Source: Zygnema cylindricum
Lineage: Eukaryota; Streptophyta; Zygnematophyceae; Zygnematales; Zygnemataceae
Assembly (NCBI GenBank): GCA_037447655.1
Contig: JBBHKE010000271.1
Coordinates: 434,001 to 498,000, forward strand
DNA length: 64,000 bases
Direction of reading: 5' to 3'
Shown here: piece after piece, positions 33,529-44,564 of the stretch
Numbering within the stretch: the stretch's first letter is position 1
How the letters are laid out: every line of letters begins with the position of its first letter
Notes under the pieces: generated by a model
The model's database searches: none
Told to the model about the DNA's origin: nothing
Seen by the model: the letters and a program-made list of their open reading frames with translations, nothing else
Made by a program: the position numbers and the translations under genes

Positions 33529-35979
33529 ATGGGCCTGTCATCAAGAATTCCTATCTTTTCCGGAGATAAGTATGTTTACTGGGCGGATATGGTGGAGACA
33601 CATTTTGAAAATGTCAATCTTTTGGATATATTGGATGGTTCTTTGGATGAATCTGATCCGTCATGGTCTAAGAAAAATACGCAGGCTCGCTCTATTTTGA
33701 AATTTTGTATATCTGAAGACTTAGCTATGTCTCGGATTAAAATGAAAAAAGCTATTGATATCTGGAAATCCATTAAAAGTGATTATGAAAAGGCTAATGT
33801 TCAGGAAGAACTTCTATTGGCTGGAAAAATTTGGGACTATAAGTACACTGGCGGTACAATGGCTGAATATTCTAACAAATTTCGTATTCTTGTAGATGCA
33901 CATGCTTGTGCCGGTGGGGTGTTCCCTCAGTTTCAACAGGCAGCATTGCTCATGCGGGGTCTCCCTCGTAGTATGAAAGGAGCATCTGACATGCTCAAAC
34001 AGAAAGATAACGCTAGCTGGACTTTGCGGTTAGCAATCAATATTTTACTAGAGGAGGAAGCTACATCTAACATTCTCAATATTGAGCAAGTAGAGGCTTT
34101 TAATTCAGACTTTGGAAAGAAAAGTCAATTTAATCAGCAAAGTAATCAATTTACCCAATTGAGACAGTTTAATATGGGGGGAAATAGAAAATCCAACAAT
34201 GCATGTTTTTATTGTAGTGAGAGAGGTCATGGATACAAATTCTGTCCTAAACTTAAACAAGCTAACGATACAGGTTTATACAGGCCAGGATGGCAACAAA
34301 GTCAGTTTTACAAAAGCTTCACGAGGCCTACACCTCGTGGAAATGCACTGTTTTCAGCTTCTTCATCACTCCAAGACGAAACTCTGACATTTTCTGAGGA
34401 GGACGACACAGATCTATTCGCTATGGCGGCAGCAATGGAAGGCGCAAAGGACCCTGGATGGATTATGGATACAGGAGCGTCAGCGCATATGTGTTGGAAC
34501 AAGGCCATCTTCAAAAATCTGAAAGCAACGCCGGAGAAAAATATTTATTATGCTTGTAGAATGAGTGTCCAAACTCGTGCAATGGGTGATGTGTCCTTGC
34601 TAGTTGATGTGGATGGAAAACCAATTGAAAGGACTCTTCACAATGTCTTAATTGTGCATGACTTTAAGAAAAATCTGTTTTCTACGTCGTTGGTTGAGAG
34701 TAAAGGCTTTGAGGTCAGTTTGAAAATTGGTCGGCAGTTTGTTAGCAAAAACGGCAAGATTGCGGTTACAGGTACTAGAGATAGTAGCAAGATGTATCGC
34801 ATGGATATGGCTAATACAAAAGAAAATGATGTTTTGTACTCTGGTGTTTTGCACTCAGATGAGTTGTGGCATAAAAGATTAGGCCATGTCAACTATGATA
34901 GTTTGAAAAAAATGGTTGTTGCTCGAAAGATAGAGGGTGTATCAATCACAGATGGGCCGGTCAAAACTTGCGATGGTTGCGCTTTAGGCAAAATCCACAG
35001 ATTGCCATTTCCTAACGAGTCTGAGCATCGGTCGACCAAACTTTTACAACAAATTCATTCGGATGTCTTTGGTCCGGCAAAGGTTCCTTCTGCCGGAGGA
35101 ATGAAATATATGGTCACCTTCACAGATGATTTCTCACGGTTTACAAAAGTTTACTTCATGAAGGATAAGAGTGAAGTGTTTGGTCACTTCAAACACTATA
35201 AAGCATGGGCTGAAAAACTTCATAATTCATCTATTTTGCAGCTCAGATCGGACAATGGTGGTGAATATACATCAAAAGAGTTTGAAACCTTTTTACTCGA
35301 GGAAGGCATTAGTCATCTACTGACTGTTCCATATTCACCGGAACAAAATGGGGTGTCGGAACGGCTGAATAGAACTCTCACGGAAAGCTCTAGATCTATG
35401 CTCGCCGATAAAGGTGTGGATCCGAAATTCTGGGTTGAGGCTCTAAATTGTGCAGTTTATATTAAAAATAGGATAGGATCAAGATCGGTAGAAACAACTC
35501 CTTACGAAATCTGGACGGGTAGCAAACCAGATGTTAGCCATTTCAAGGTCTTTGGTAGTCAATGCTTTATATTGGATACGTCTACAGATAGACGGAAAAT
35601 GGAACCGAAGGGATTATCGGGTATTCTGTTAGGATATGATGATCACTCGAAAGGTTATAGAGTCTTTGTGTTTGAAAGGCAGAACATAGTTGTAGCTAGA
35701 AACATCATTGTTAAGGATGAACTAGACTCCATAGATTTATTTCAAATGACAGTGCAGCAAAGGCAACAGAAAGTACAGGAGTATGTCATCTTAGATTGCA
35801 TGCAGGAACTTGTCCCGCAGATTCCACAAACTCCTCAGGAATCAGACTCCCTCCAACTTCCTCACCAACTTCGGGTCCAGATGGACCAAGAGCAGTCAAT
35901 ACAGACCGAACGCAACCAGCGCAATCACGAACACACGGATCGCAACCAGCGCAGTCAGCAAGACACGGATCGCAACTAG
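33529..35979 (+). CDS. F body 2: Gag-protease-integrase polyprotein (816 codons)
   Basis: Same length and domain order as body 1: Gag, knuckle CFYCSERGHGYKFC, protease DTGASAHM, integrase HHCC and intact D-D-E. The frame starts at the ATG in the primer site (33525-33539) and ends at the same TAG after TDRN. Differences from body 1 include EEL for EKL near residue 93, DNASWTLRL for DKASWTLQL, ACRMS for ACGMS and LIVHD for LFVPD. The equal length and shared stop show the two bodies arose by duplication of an already defective copy. Confidence 0.88.
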   Translation: MGLSSRIPIFSGDKYVYWADMVETHFENVNLLDILDGSLDESDPSWSKKNTQARSILKFCISEDLAMSRIKMKKAIDIWKSIKSDYEKANVQEELLLAGKIWDYKYTGGTMAEYSNKFRILVDAHACAGGVFPQFQQAALLMRGLPRSMKGASDMLKQKDNASWTLRLAINILLEEEATSNILNIEQVEAFNSDFGKKSQFNQQSNQFTQLRQFNMGGNRKSNNACFYCSERGHGYKFCPKLKQANDTGLYRPGWQQSQFYKSFTRPTPRGNALFSASSSLQDETLTFSEEDDTDLFAMAAAMEGAKDPGWIMDTGASAHMCWNKAIFKNLKATPEKNIYYACRMSVQTRAMGDVSLLVDVDGKPIERTLHNVLIVHDFKKNLFSTSLVESKGFEVSLKIGRQFVSKNGKIAVTGTRDSSKMYRMDMANTKENDVLYSGVLHSDELWHKRLGHVNYDSLKKMVVARKIEGVSITDGPVKTCDGCALGKIHRLPFPNESEHRSTKLLQQIHSDVFGPAKVPSAGGMKYMVTFTDDFSRFTKVYFMKDKSEVFGHFKHYKAWAEKLHNSSILQLRSDNGGEYTSKEFETFLLEEGISHLLTVPYSPEQNGVSERLNRTLTESSRSMLADKGVDPKFWVEALNCAVYIKNRIGSRSVETTPYEIWTGSKPDVSHFKVFGSQCFILDTSTDRRKMEPKGLSGILLGYDDHSKGYRVFVFERQNIVVARNIIVKDELDSIDLFQMTVQQRQQKVQEYVILDCMQELVPQIPQTPQESDSLQLPHQLRVQMDQEQSIQTERNQRNHEHTDRNQRSQQDTDRN

Positions 35980-37703
35980 CGCAACCAGCGCAATCAGCGC
36001 AATGCGCGGGATCCGACGATCTCAGCCTCAGAATTTCTGGGGGGAAGAAGATCAAGTAGCTGCCTGCAAGCAAGCTCTCACTTTGCCTACTCGGCAGTCT
36101 CAGGGGAGCCCTTGACCATCCAAGAAGCTTTCTTATCACCAGAGCGGAATCACTGGATTGAGGCGGCAAACGACGAAATGAAGTCGATCATGGAGGCTCA
36201 AACATGGGAGCTCGTGGACCTTCCTCCAGACCGAAAAGCGATCGGCAGCAAATGGGTATTCAAGGTGAAGTTAAATCCCGATAACACCATTGAACGCTAT
36301 AAGGCCAGACTTGTGGCGAAGGGGTACAATCAAAAGGAAGGAATCGATTTTGAAGAAACATTTTCTCCGGTTGTAAGATTTCCAACAGTTAGGATTTTGC
36401 TGTCCCTAGCTGCTATAGAAGATATGGAAATTCATCAGATGGATGTAAAAACGGCCTTTTTGCATGGAGAACTAGAAGAGACCATTTACATGCAGCAGCC
36501 TTAAAAGTATGTAGAACCAGGAAAAGAGCACTTAGTATGCAAGTTGCTAAAATCTTTGTACGGCTTGAAACAGGCCCCGAGACAGTGGAATATAAAGCTT
36601 GATGAATTCTTGACTAGTCTAGGATTTCAAAGAATAAGTTCTGATCACTCTGTCTACGTTCTAAAGGGTGAAAATGGAATAGTTTATATAGCGGTATATG
36701 TAGATGATTTGCTATTAATTAGCAAATCAATGGCTGAAATTAACAAAATCAAAACTGCTCTAAACTCACGGTTCGAGATGAAAGACCTCGGTGAGGCAAA
36801 ATATATTTTGGGTATCCAGGTAGAGAGGGACAGAAATAAGAAAATAATAAAATTGACTCAAAAAGAGGCTATTGGAAACATGTTAGATGAGTACGGAATG
36901 CGGGGGGCAAAAGGGTGTTTAACTCTAATGGAGTTTCGACAGAAGTTAGAGGGAGAAGAGACAGAACCAGGTGTTATTGTTAGCGAGTATTTAGAATCAG
37001 GGGAGAATGATCCTATGGCAATAATACCTTATAGACAGATAGTGGGAAGCTTAATATACTTCATGAACTGTACCCGTCCTGACATTGCTGCAGCAGTCGG
37101 GGTACTGAGTAGGAGTCTAGAAAATCCGAGAAAATCTGATCTGGATGCAGCAAAGAGAGTCTTAAGATATATGGCAGGAACTAAAGATCTCAAACTCACT
37201 CTAGGTGGAGGAGAAGTCAAGCTGCAAACATGGAGTGATGCAAGCTATGGCGACATGCCAAGCCGGAAATCTACCACGCGATTCGTTCTACAAATTGGGA
37301 ACGGTACTTGCTGCTGGAGCAGCAAACTTCAAAAGGTGACAGCACAATCGACAATGGAGTCGGAATATATGGCAGCAAGCTCGGCCCTCAAAGAACTCTT
37401 ATGGGTAAAATCCATGTTACAAGAACTAGGATACATGCAAATTGGTCCACAGGTGATCTGGTGTGATAACCAGGCTGCCATTGCCATTGCTTCTAACCCG
37501 AGTCATCACTTCAAAAGCAAGCACATGGATGTACGATTACACTTTGTAAGAGAAAAAGTGTTCTCTAGAGTGATTAAATTATGTTAAATTATGTTAATTA
37601 TTATTATTGTGATGCAAAAATGATTGCTGATATGCTCACTAAAGCTCTTCCTGCTCCTAAGCTGAAGTATTGTAGGGAAGCAGTGGGATTAAGTGAATAG
37701 TTG
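35980..37703 (+). pseudogene. F body 2: RT-RNase H region, interrupted
   Basis: Frame 36112-36504 holds the RT N-terminus (MTIQEAFLSPERNHW ... [10 protein letters not shown]) uninterrupted, since the TAG of body 1 is GAG here. TAA follows at 36502-36504, then 36544-37587 covers RT with YVDD and RNase H up to HMDVRLHFVREKV. The 10-bp duplication near 37580 shifts the frame before the MIADMLTKALP tail, as in body 1. This body is the less damaged of the two. Confidence 0.88.
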
Positions 37704-37795
37704 AATTGCTGCACTGCTATATTGCTATGCTGCGATACTGCGCTAGTTTATCTCCGCAGCTGCGCTGGTATACTGAGTCTAAAGCTTTAGGGGAG

Positions 37796-38617
37796 TGTTG
37801 TCTTTTGGAAAGCTCTCAGTCTCAGAGCAGCGCAACAACTATACAGACAGCAGCGCAGCTGCTATACGGAAGAGCAGCGCAGCTGCTATACAGCAGAGCT
37901 GCGCAGCAGCAGAGCAGCGCAGCAGCGAAGCTGCGATACTGACAGGACAAACGCAGCTGCAGTCACTTTGGATAAGATCCGTACAGACAACGCAGCTGCT
38001 ACTATCTTGGATATGATTTGGTGCAGGACACCGCAACCGCGGGTGATATAAATGTGATCCGGTACGGGACAACGCAGCTGCGATTAATATGAATCTAGTC
38101 AACGGACGAGATTCATAAGAGTATCACAAGTGACTTAGCCGACAAGTATTTGTACAGTAACTTAATATAGATTCTGAGTAATATTGACTGTACAATGATA
38201 GATTGGGTTGGCACGATCAAGAACACGTAGATCTCAATAGGTGGGTTGATTCTGGACGTACCTCTCAGGTACACTGTTATCGGCGGTAGAACACCGAAAG
38301 TATAAGACTTAGGACTTAGAACATTTTTATGTATCCAGACTTCCAAGTAGTAATACTGCTGACAGTTTTTGGGAAACTTCTGAGTATTATATCTTGAGTG
38401 TTGTTGGGCCAATTGTGCTAAAACTTTGGGAGTTGTCAGTGTTTATGTTACTCTATATTCTGATAGAGTTTTGTGAGATTTGAATGCTTGTATAAGAATT
38501 GGTGATCACTTAAAAACAGCTGTTTGGTAGGATTCTTGATAGCTTCTGAGAGTGTATCATGTCTACTTCTACTACTACTGCTGCTCCTCCACCTGCACCG
38601 GTGGTTGTAGAACAACA
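37796..38617 (+). repeat. LTR 3 of element F
   Basis: 822 bp, 8 bp shorter than LTRs 1 and 2 through loss of part of a CAGCAGCG run near 37832. The leader frame here reads GAA CAA at 38608-38615 where LTRs 1 and 2 have GAA TAA, so this LTR keeps an open LTR-encoded gag leader. It is followed by the duplication ttatt. Confidence 0.93.
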
Positions 38618-39000
38618 TTATTAAGTGTGAGTTGAAAGAAAATTAGAATAGAAAATAAGGGGAGTGTTAAAATGTGTGGACTTAAATTAAAAATTGACTA
38701 AAAATTAAGGGGAGTGTTGAAAAGAAGTAATTAATATTCACTTCTTAATTTAGACTCTAAAGTGAAGAGAGAGAGAGAAAGTCACCATGGCTGCCGCCAT
38801 TGTCAAAAAGAAACTAGCAGATAGGCAGACAAATTGATAGATTACCAAAATGTTGCCCTAAACAGGATTTGAACCTAGGTTTACAAAATTATTTATAGAT
38901 ATACGCCTTAACCATTAAAGCATTTACAAACAATACACGTATGTGGTTCGGTGATTAATTAAAGTGTTACGCAAACGTCACTTCCACTTAAACATACCAA
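38618..39000 (+). repeat. 3' tail of the element split by F, with truncated 3' LTR
   Basis: After ttatt come two similar tails: GAAAATAAGGGGAGTG (near 38650) and TGTGGACTTAAATTAAAAATTGAC then TTAAGGGGAGTG. These are copia C-termini and polypurine tracts. An LTR start TGTTGAAAAGAAG is at 38715. It has the conserved GTCACCATGGCTGCC block and an antisense tRNA-like module (38862-38922), then loses similarity to known LTRs near 39000. It does not match the 582-bp LTR at 25074, so the pair may belong to two merged elements. Confidence 0.6.
38862..38922 (-). other. tRNA-like module, clearest example
   Basis: On the minus strand: TAATGGTTAAGGCG (38904-38917), matching the tRNA-Ser/Leu A box, then 28 bp, then GGTTCAAATCC (38865-38875), an exact B-box consensus. 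Transcription from it would run antisense to the LTR. The acceptor stem is not evident, so it is a tRNA-derived promoter-like block and not a tRNA gene. Confidence 0.65.
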
Positions 39001-39893
39001 AATTGACAAAAAGACATCTATAGTCAAACGGCGCTCGCGGACGCGAATCTAACTGTGTAAAATACATGATTAGACAGATGACATCGCCCGCGCCAAACCC
39101 GAATAAATCTTTGGTGGCTTTCGAACATAGCAACGTTAGGTCATATTATAACAACAGATGTTCGGTCATATTATTATTGTTGTTGATTTGTAAAAAAAGT
39201 ACAATGTATAGCTACAGTTCACATTACATGCAAGTACGTTGGTAAGTCGTGAAATATACAAGCAGTAATAATATATTATTGCATTTTTTTTTTAAATTGG
39301 GGTTGATTTATCAAAGCGACACAAAATGTGTAGAGTCGGTAGCGTACATTACTTCAGTATTGCAGTTTGAAAGAGTTTATGATGCGTTTGTGACCCTAAC
39401 GCAAACACCCTATGGTTGTTGTAGCAAAGTGTGTAGACCTGAGTACGCATATTCAAGCTGAACAAGAACTCACAATATGTGATTCGACAATGTACGAACC
39501 AACAAGATGTGAACCAACAATATATCAACCTACAAGATATAAACTGCAAATGTACAAACCGACAATATATAAAGAGACAATATACAAACCGAAAATATCT
39601 GAACTAATAATATACGAACCTACAGGATATGATTCGCCAAAGTACGAACCGACAATAGATGAATCGACAATTTATAAACCGACAATATATGCATTGGAAA
39701 TATATGAACCAACAATATCTGAACCAACAATATATGAACGGACAACAAAAAAAAGAGAGAGAGTAGAGATTTAAGACCAAGAGGGAGAGAAAGAGGGAGC
39801 AAGGAGAGACAAAAACAGAGATCGACAATAGAGAAAAAACAAACTGGATAAGAAAAAAAAACGGTGTTTCATTGTGTCACTAACACTAATAAC
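39001..39893. other. Unique spacer with minisatellite, target region of element B
   Basis: No recognisable gene. It contains a 15-bp minisatellite (39440-39745) and a GAGAGA-rich stretch to about 39840. The last five bases ataac are the left target duplication of element B; the right copy is at 62084-62088. Confidence 0.6.
39440..39745 (+). repeat. 15-bp minisatellite encoding EPTIY-like pentapeptides
   Basis: About 20 imperfect copies of a unit like GAACCAACAATATAT. Because the period is five codons, a frame at 39412-39774 stays open and reads YEPT/YKPTIY repeats. There is no signal peptide, flanking domain or promoter that would support a gene. The frame on the other strand is also open over part of the array. 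I treat it as a minisatellite. Confidence 0.75.
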
Positions 39894-40944
39894 TATAAAA
39901 ATTAATGGTTATTTATAGTATTTTCTAGGTCTAAAATGAAAGGCAGAAAACAAGCCGAGGCAGTCTGCTTCTAACTCCTTTCTTCAGCTCCCACACTTGG
40001 CGCAGTCACTAAAAGTTGAAAAAGAAGCTAGAGCCATGGCTGCCTATGCTGCTTAAGAGATAAAGAGATAGGTGGTAGACATTAGTATATTTACCAAAAT
40101 AAACTTGACAAAACCGGGATTTGATCTTGGTATCTACCGTCCGTTAAGTCTGAAATAGACGGTAGCTTTATCCCATAGTCTAAGATCAGTGCTAAGACAT
40201 ATAAGGTTTGACAAATATATAAATTGTGAAGCGTGAACTAATTCATTTAACAGTAACTATAGACATCAGGCATGGATACAAGTTTGTAAAGTACGGAGTA
40301 CGGTATGGTTCCGAAACGGATACCGCGCATTTTGTTTCGATAGCAAAACAAATATCGCGCAATGATTTATGACGGCTACGATTAAAACCCGCTTTCGATC
40401 GGACGGACGCGAAGGATGCCAAGATCGCGGAATAAGATTTTGGCGATATTCGGTCAACGCCACATCGATTAACACGTGTCACGACCACATTCGATTACGA
40501 CATCTCCGAGGATTACAGGAACAAATCCAGATATGACATGTGTCGACTGGTTAGCCATGTCGTACAATGGCTGTACAGAAAGTACACCGACACCTGTACC
40601 TTTCTGTACAATACAATATTTTGTTGGTGCCGTACTTCAGTAGATAGAGTTTTAGAGAGAGATAACACTTAGAAAAATTTGGTAGATAGGACCCACTCTC
40701 CAGAGAGCCTCTGTACAAAAGGTCAACTTTGACCCTCCATAACTTACTGCTCAGTGGAGCGAATTCAGAGATTCTTTTTGCTATCCACACAGGGGAGGCT
40801 TACCTTCACAAGAGCTGAGGTGATCAAAGATTATGTCTGCTAGGATAGCAGTTATTTTTGCTGGAACTCAAATGGGTTAGGGTTATCTTTGAGGCTTCGT
40901 ATGAGCTGCTTACTCTAAGGACCAATAGAGGTCTCATAGTTGCA
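39894..40944 (+). repeat. 5' LTR of element B
   Basis: 1051 bp; the start has decayed from TG to TA and it ends AGTTGCA. It contains GTCGTACAATGG and a GTACAGAAAGTAC / GTACCTTTCTGTAC inverted pair (about 40573-40613), GGTCAACTTTGACC (about 40718) and an antisense tRNA-like module (40113-40185). The leader ATG has become ATA and a TAG interrupts it. Confidence 0.9.
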
Positions 40945-43562
40945 TGTTATGGACCCACTTTATAGGGTACCCATCTTTAATGGAACTGGTTTAATATACA
41001 GGGAGAGTATGATGACAGGAGCTCTATGTGTGAAAAGGTTTTGGGGAATAGTGAGTGGACGAGTGAGGCGTCTATCTAGTCTTCGCATCCCTCCAGGGTT
41101 TGGAAGAAGCAGATTCACCAGAGATGCAGATTCATCTCCAATGGAGGAGACAAAAAAAGGGGAGGTGGTGGACAAAGGAAAGGAGAAATAGGTGATCACA
41201 CCGATAGCAACCAGTTCGACATTCTTGTCACTTATTGCGAGGAACTAAGAGAATGATCTGATACAGGGACTAAAACAATATGGCGACAAAGCACTTAATT
41301 CTCTGCTATCTTACTCAATGGCTTGCATCTCCTCATTTGCAAGTAGAGAGGGCATTTGATCTTTGGGTGGCTCCCATAGAGATGTACGGAAATGGTATGA
41401 TTCAACAAAAGTAGTTGGCTGATCAGAAAATTAACGCATATATTTACAAGGGGAGGAAGATGTTGGATTGTTGTAATGAGCTGTCAACACTTTTCATTGA
41501 GCTATAGTGTGTTGGTCAGGTTGAAACCGAAAAGATGAAGTCCTTGCTTATCAAGTTACTAGATGAGTTGGAGAACATAGTCAACCGTGTGAAAGACTTG
41601 CGAGACTCAAGGTGGATATGGAACTCATTGGTAGGGATGATTTTGTTCTGGAGAACATGATTGAGATCCGAAGGGGAGGAAAGAGTGGGCAAGCCTTGGC
41701 AACAGGGACAGACTGCACGAACAACGATTATAGGAAACCGGTTGGAAATTATGGAGCGGGGGGGGCAGAAAAATCAGTCTGAGGAATTTAGACCAAGGGC
41801 TTCCAACGGTTTGTGTTACTTTTGTAAGAAACTAGGGCACTATATGGCGAAGCGCACTAAGCTAACCAAACTTCGGATAAAGCAGGGGCAAATCGGTGAA
41901 CCTCCAAGAGGAAATAAAAAGGCTGTTGTGACTCAGGTACACGAGGAGGAATCCGAGAACGATGACGGTGAGCTCTTGATAGACGAGGAGTTGGAGGCAA
42001 ATACCGAGGTTGAAATTCCTCGAAAGCAGAAGTGTGCTTTTGGAGGTTTGAATGGTGAAGCAGGTTGGATTGTGGATTCCGGTGCCTCCATGCACATGTG
42101 TAAGGATAAACACCTGTTCACTAAGATGAGAAAGATTCCCACCGTAGAGATAGAGTATGGGGATGGGAGGGTAGTCACTATTACTATGGTATGATCGATA
42201 GATCTGAAAATCTTAGTGGAGGGAAAGACATCCATAATGACATTCTCTAATCTGTTGTTTATTCCAGAGTTAAACAAAAACCTCATCTCAACGTCTGTGT
42301 TAGATGATAAAGGTTTTGAGACTAGCACTAGAAAGGGAACCTTTAATGCTAGCTTTGAAGAGGAAGTATATTTCACTGCTGAAAAAGGTAGCCAAGGGAT
42401 GTTCACGCTGATTTTAAGCAATGAAAAGAAGAAATTTTACTATGCTAGTGTTCATGATATTATGTTGTGGGATAAGAGGCTTGGACATGTGCATTTAGTT
42501 AAGTTGAAAGAAATGAAAAAGATGGAAATAGTGGAAGGAATTCAGTTCGGAGAAAGTGGAAACCTAAGTGAATGTAGTGGTTGTGCTCAAGGTAAAGCAC
42601 ACAGATTACCCTTCCCAAAAGAAGCTACTTATAAATGGGAAAAAGTGTTAGAATTGGTACACACTGACATTTGGGGACCGGCCAAAGTGCCCTCACCCGG
42701 TGGTAAAATGTTTATGATGACAATTATTGACGATTGGTCTCGATACTTTATAGTGTATTTTCTGAAAAATAAATCAAAGGCCCCACAAGTCTTTAATGAA
42801 TATAAGGCATGAAGTGAGAAACTCCATGAAACCCCTATTAAGAGAGTAATGAGTGATAATGGGGGAGAATATACCTCCAATCAGTTTGAGGATTTTGTGA
42901 GAGAAGATGGAGTGCAGCACCAAAAGACTGTTCCTAAAAATCCTGAGGAGAATGGTGTAGCCGAGAGGTTAAATAGAACTCTAAGTGATAGTGCCAAGAG
43001 TATGCTCTTAGATAATAAAATAGGAAGGAGATTTTGGGCCGAAGCTATGAACTGTGCTAATTATCTCAGGAATAGAGTTCTTAGCTCGCCAGTAAAAGGC
43101 CAAACTCCTTATGAGAGATGGACCGGCCGAAAACCAGATGTTTCACACTTAAAGGTTTTCGATAGTCAAGTATTTAGCCTAGACACATATTGGCCAAATT
43201 GGAAGTTGGATCCCAAAAGAAAAACATGATATCTGCTATGATATGATGAAGATGTAAAAGGATATAGAACCTATGATCTCAAGAGAGAGGATATAATCCT
43301 AGTAAAGCATCTAATGGTCATGGATGAAGAAAAATCTATAGATCCTTTTAAACACAAAGATAGTCAAAATCAGATTTTAGTCAGAAAATTCTGAGGACTT
43401 TGAGCTTCCTAACTATCCAGGTTTTCGAGAATATGATGATCTTGCATGTACAAATCAAACCGAGGAGGATTCAGCCGTTGAACCACTAGTGCTAACTCCA
43501 ACCGAAGCGGAAGACGTGGTGGAAATAGATCCGGAATCGAGGGATAGGGGAGAAGTCGAAAC
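40945..43562 (+). pseudogene. Element B, part 1: gag, protease, integrase
   Basis: The decayed primer site TGTTATGGACCCACT is at 40945-40959. Gag fragment 40940-41191 follows, then further gag pieces. 41661-42194 has the knuckle CYFCKKLGHYMAKR, with the last Cys lost, and protease IVDSGASMHMC. Integrase pieces are 42216-42812 (HTDIWGP present) and 42849-43229 (MSDNGGEY, NGVAERLNR). The linker to RT ends at 43562 where A inserted. Many stops. Confidence 0.9.
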
Positions 43563-44564
43563 TGTTGAAATAAGTAGTTTTTGTATTTTCTAGTTTAAAA
43601 TAAATTAGCGGAAACATATATAAGAAATGATGGCAGCCTGCCTCCATCTCTTCTCTCTCTCCCCCATACTTGTTGTAGTCACTGAAAGAGAGAGAGAGCG
43701 ATGGAGCCATGGCTGCCTCAGCTCCATAGGAAGGACTAAAGAGTGACTTAAGTCACTCTCAACAAAAGGTTGAGTCCGGCAGGACTCGAACCCCCGACCG
43801 GTAGAGCGCGGCGTAGCCGTTAGCTCTAACCAGTCTGTCGTAGAAGTCCGTTAGATTATATAGGGTTTCATTCATATATAAACTGTTTTATAGTACCGAA
43901 ATGATCTAACTGGAATATGAAACGAAATGAACATAGAACTTGTTAAGGTTTAGTACGAAACGTCATTTCGCACGAAACAAATGAAACAGACACTTTTAAC
44001 GGTCGACATTTAATGTCGGATTTAATCCGACGGCGCACGTCGTCGCCGAGATCGCGGAATGGTCACTTTGGATTTTATGGACGTGGGATGACGTGGCGCC
44101 GCGTGGAAGGATGACATTCGGTCGCGGGAATTCCGGAGGAAATACGGACAAGTGGAAAAATGACACGCGTCCACTCAAGAGCCTTGTCGTACACCGGCCG
44201 TACAGAAAGTACATCGGCCATAGTACCTTTCTGTACTTTACAGTAATACGATTGGTTCGTACTTTAGTAGATAGGGGTTGTGAGAGGGATTTAGGACTTA
44301 GGAAATATTTGGTAGACAGACACCTCTCTCTAAGAGAGCTTTGTATAAATTGGCATTTTTGCCGGCTCATAACTTATCGCCTGGTTGGCCGTTTTCAGTG
44401 ATTCTTTTTGCTACGAACTCAGGGGAGTCCAGGCTACACAGGGGTGCAGTCAAATTCTCAGTTTGCCTTCTTGGGCAGAAGTGGTTGTGGCTTAAAGTGG
44501 GTTAGTTAAATACTATCTAGAGGCTTCCTGTATTCTGTAGTCCAATGGAGGACACAGAATTGCA
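43563..44564 (+). repeat. 5' LTR of element A
   Basis: 1002 bp, TGTTGAAATAAG...GAATTGCA. Notable parts are an 18-bp perfect palindrome GAGTGACTTAAGTCACTC (43741-43758), an antisense tRNA-like module (43771-43837), and the inverted pair GTACAGAAAGTAC / GTACCTTTCTGTAC (about 44199-44236). ATG at 44545 opens the gag leader MEDTELQV in frame with the body. Confidence 0.93.
43771..43837 (-). other. tRNA-like module in A 5' LTR, antisense to the element
   Basis: The minus strand has GGTTCGAGTCC (43782-43792), an exact B box, preceded by ACTGGTTAGAGCTAACGG as a partial A box. Flanking AGACTGG and CCGGACT could form a 6-of-7 acceptor-like stem. The same block is in the 3' LTR (about 49112-49178) and in the solo LTR (about 63018-63084). 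Confidence 0.6.

Larger units (their letters stand above)
27594..38617 (+). mobile_element. Copia F: tandem LTR-body-LTR-body-LTR
   Basis: Three LTRs (27594-28423, 32695-33524, 37796-38617) alternate with two nearly identical 4271-bp bodies. A single 5-bp duplication ttatt flanks the whole array (27589-27593 and 38618-38622), so it derives from one insertion into element C, later expanded by unequal LTR recombination or integrated as a tandem. Both bodies share the same in-frame stops and a frameshift. The LTR family differs from those of A, B, D and E; it is dense in CAGCG and GCAGCTGC motifs. Confidence 0.95.

Noticed and set aside
39440-39745. CRISPR-like or direct-repeat array with spacers
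   Set aside because: Contiguous 15-bp units without spacers in a eukaryotic context; simple minisatellite.
43771-43837. A functional tRNA gene
   Set aside because: The B box is exact but the A box is weak, the anticodon arm cannot be drawn and the block repeats inside LTRs; it is only tRNA-like.
44093-44401. 102-codon ORF in the A LTRs (also 49435-49743)
   Set aside because: It spans promoter motifs and the GTAC hairpin, lacks any known domain, and is not open in the more diverged solo LTR.
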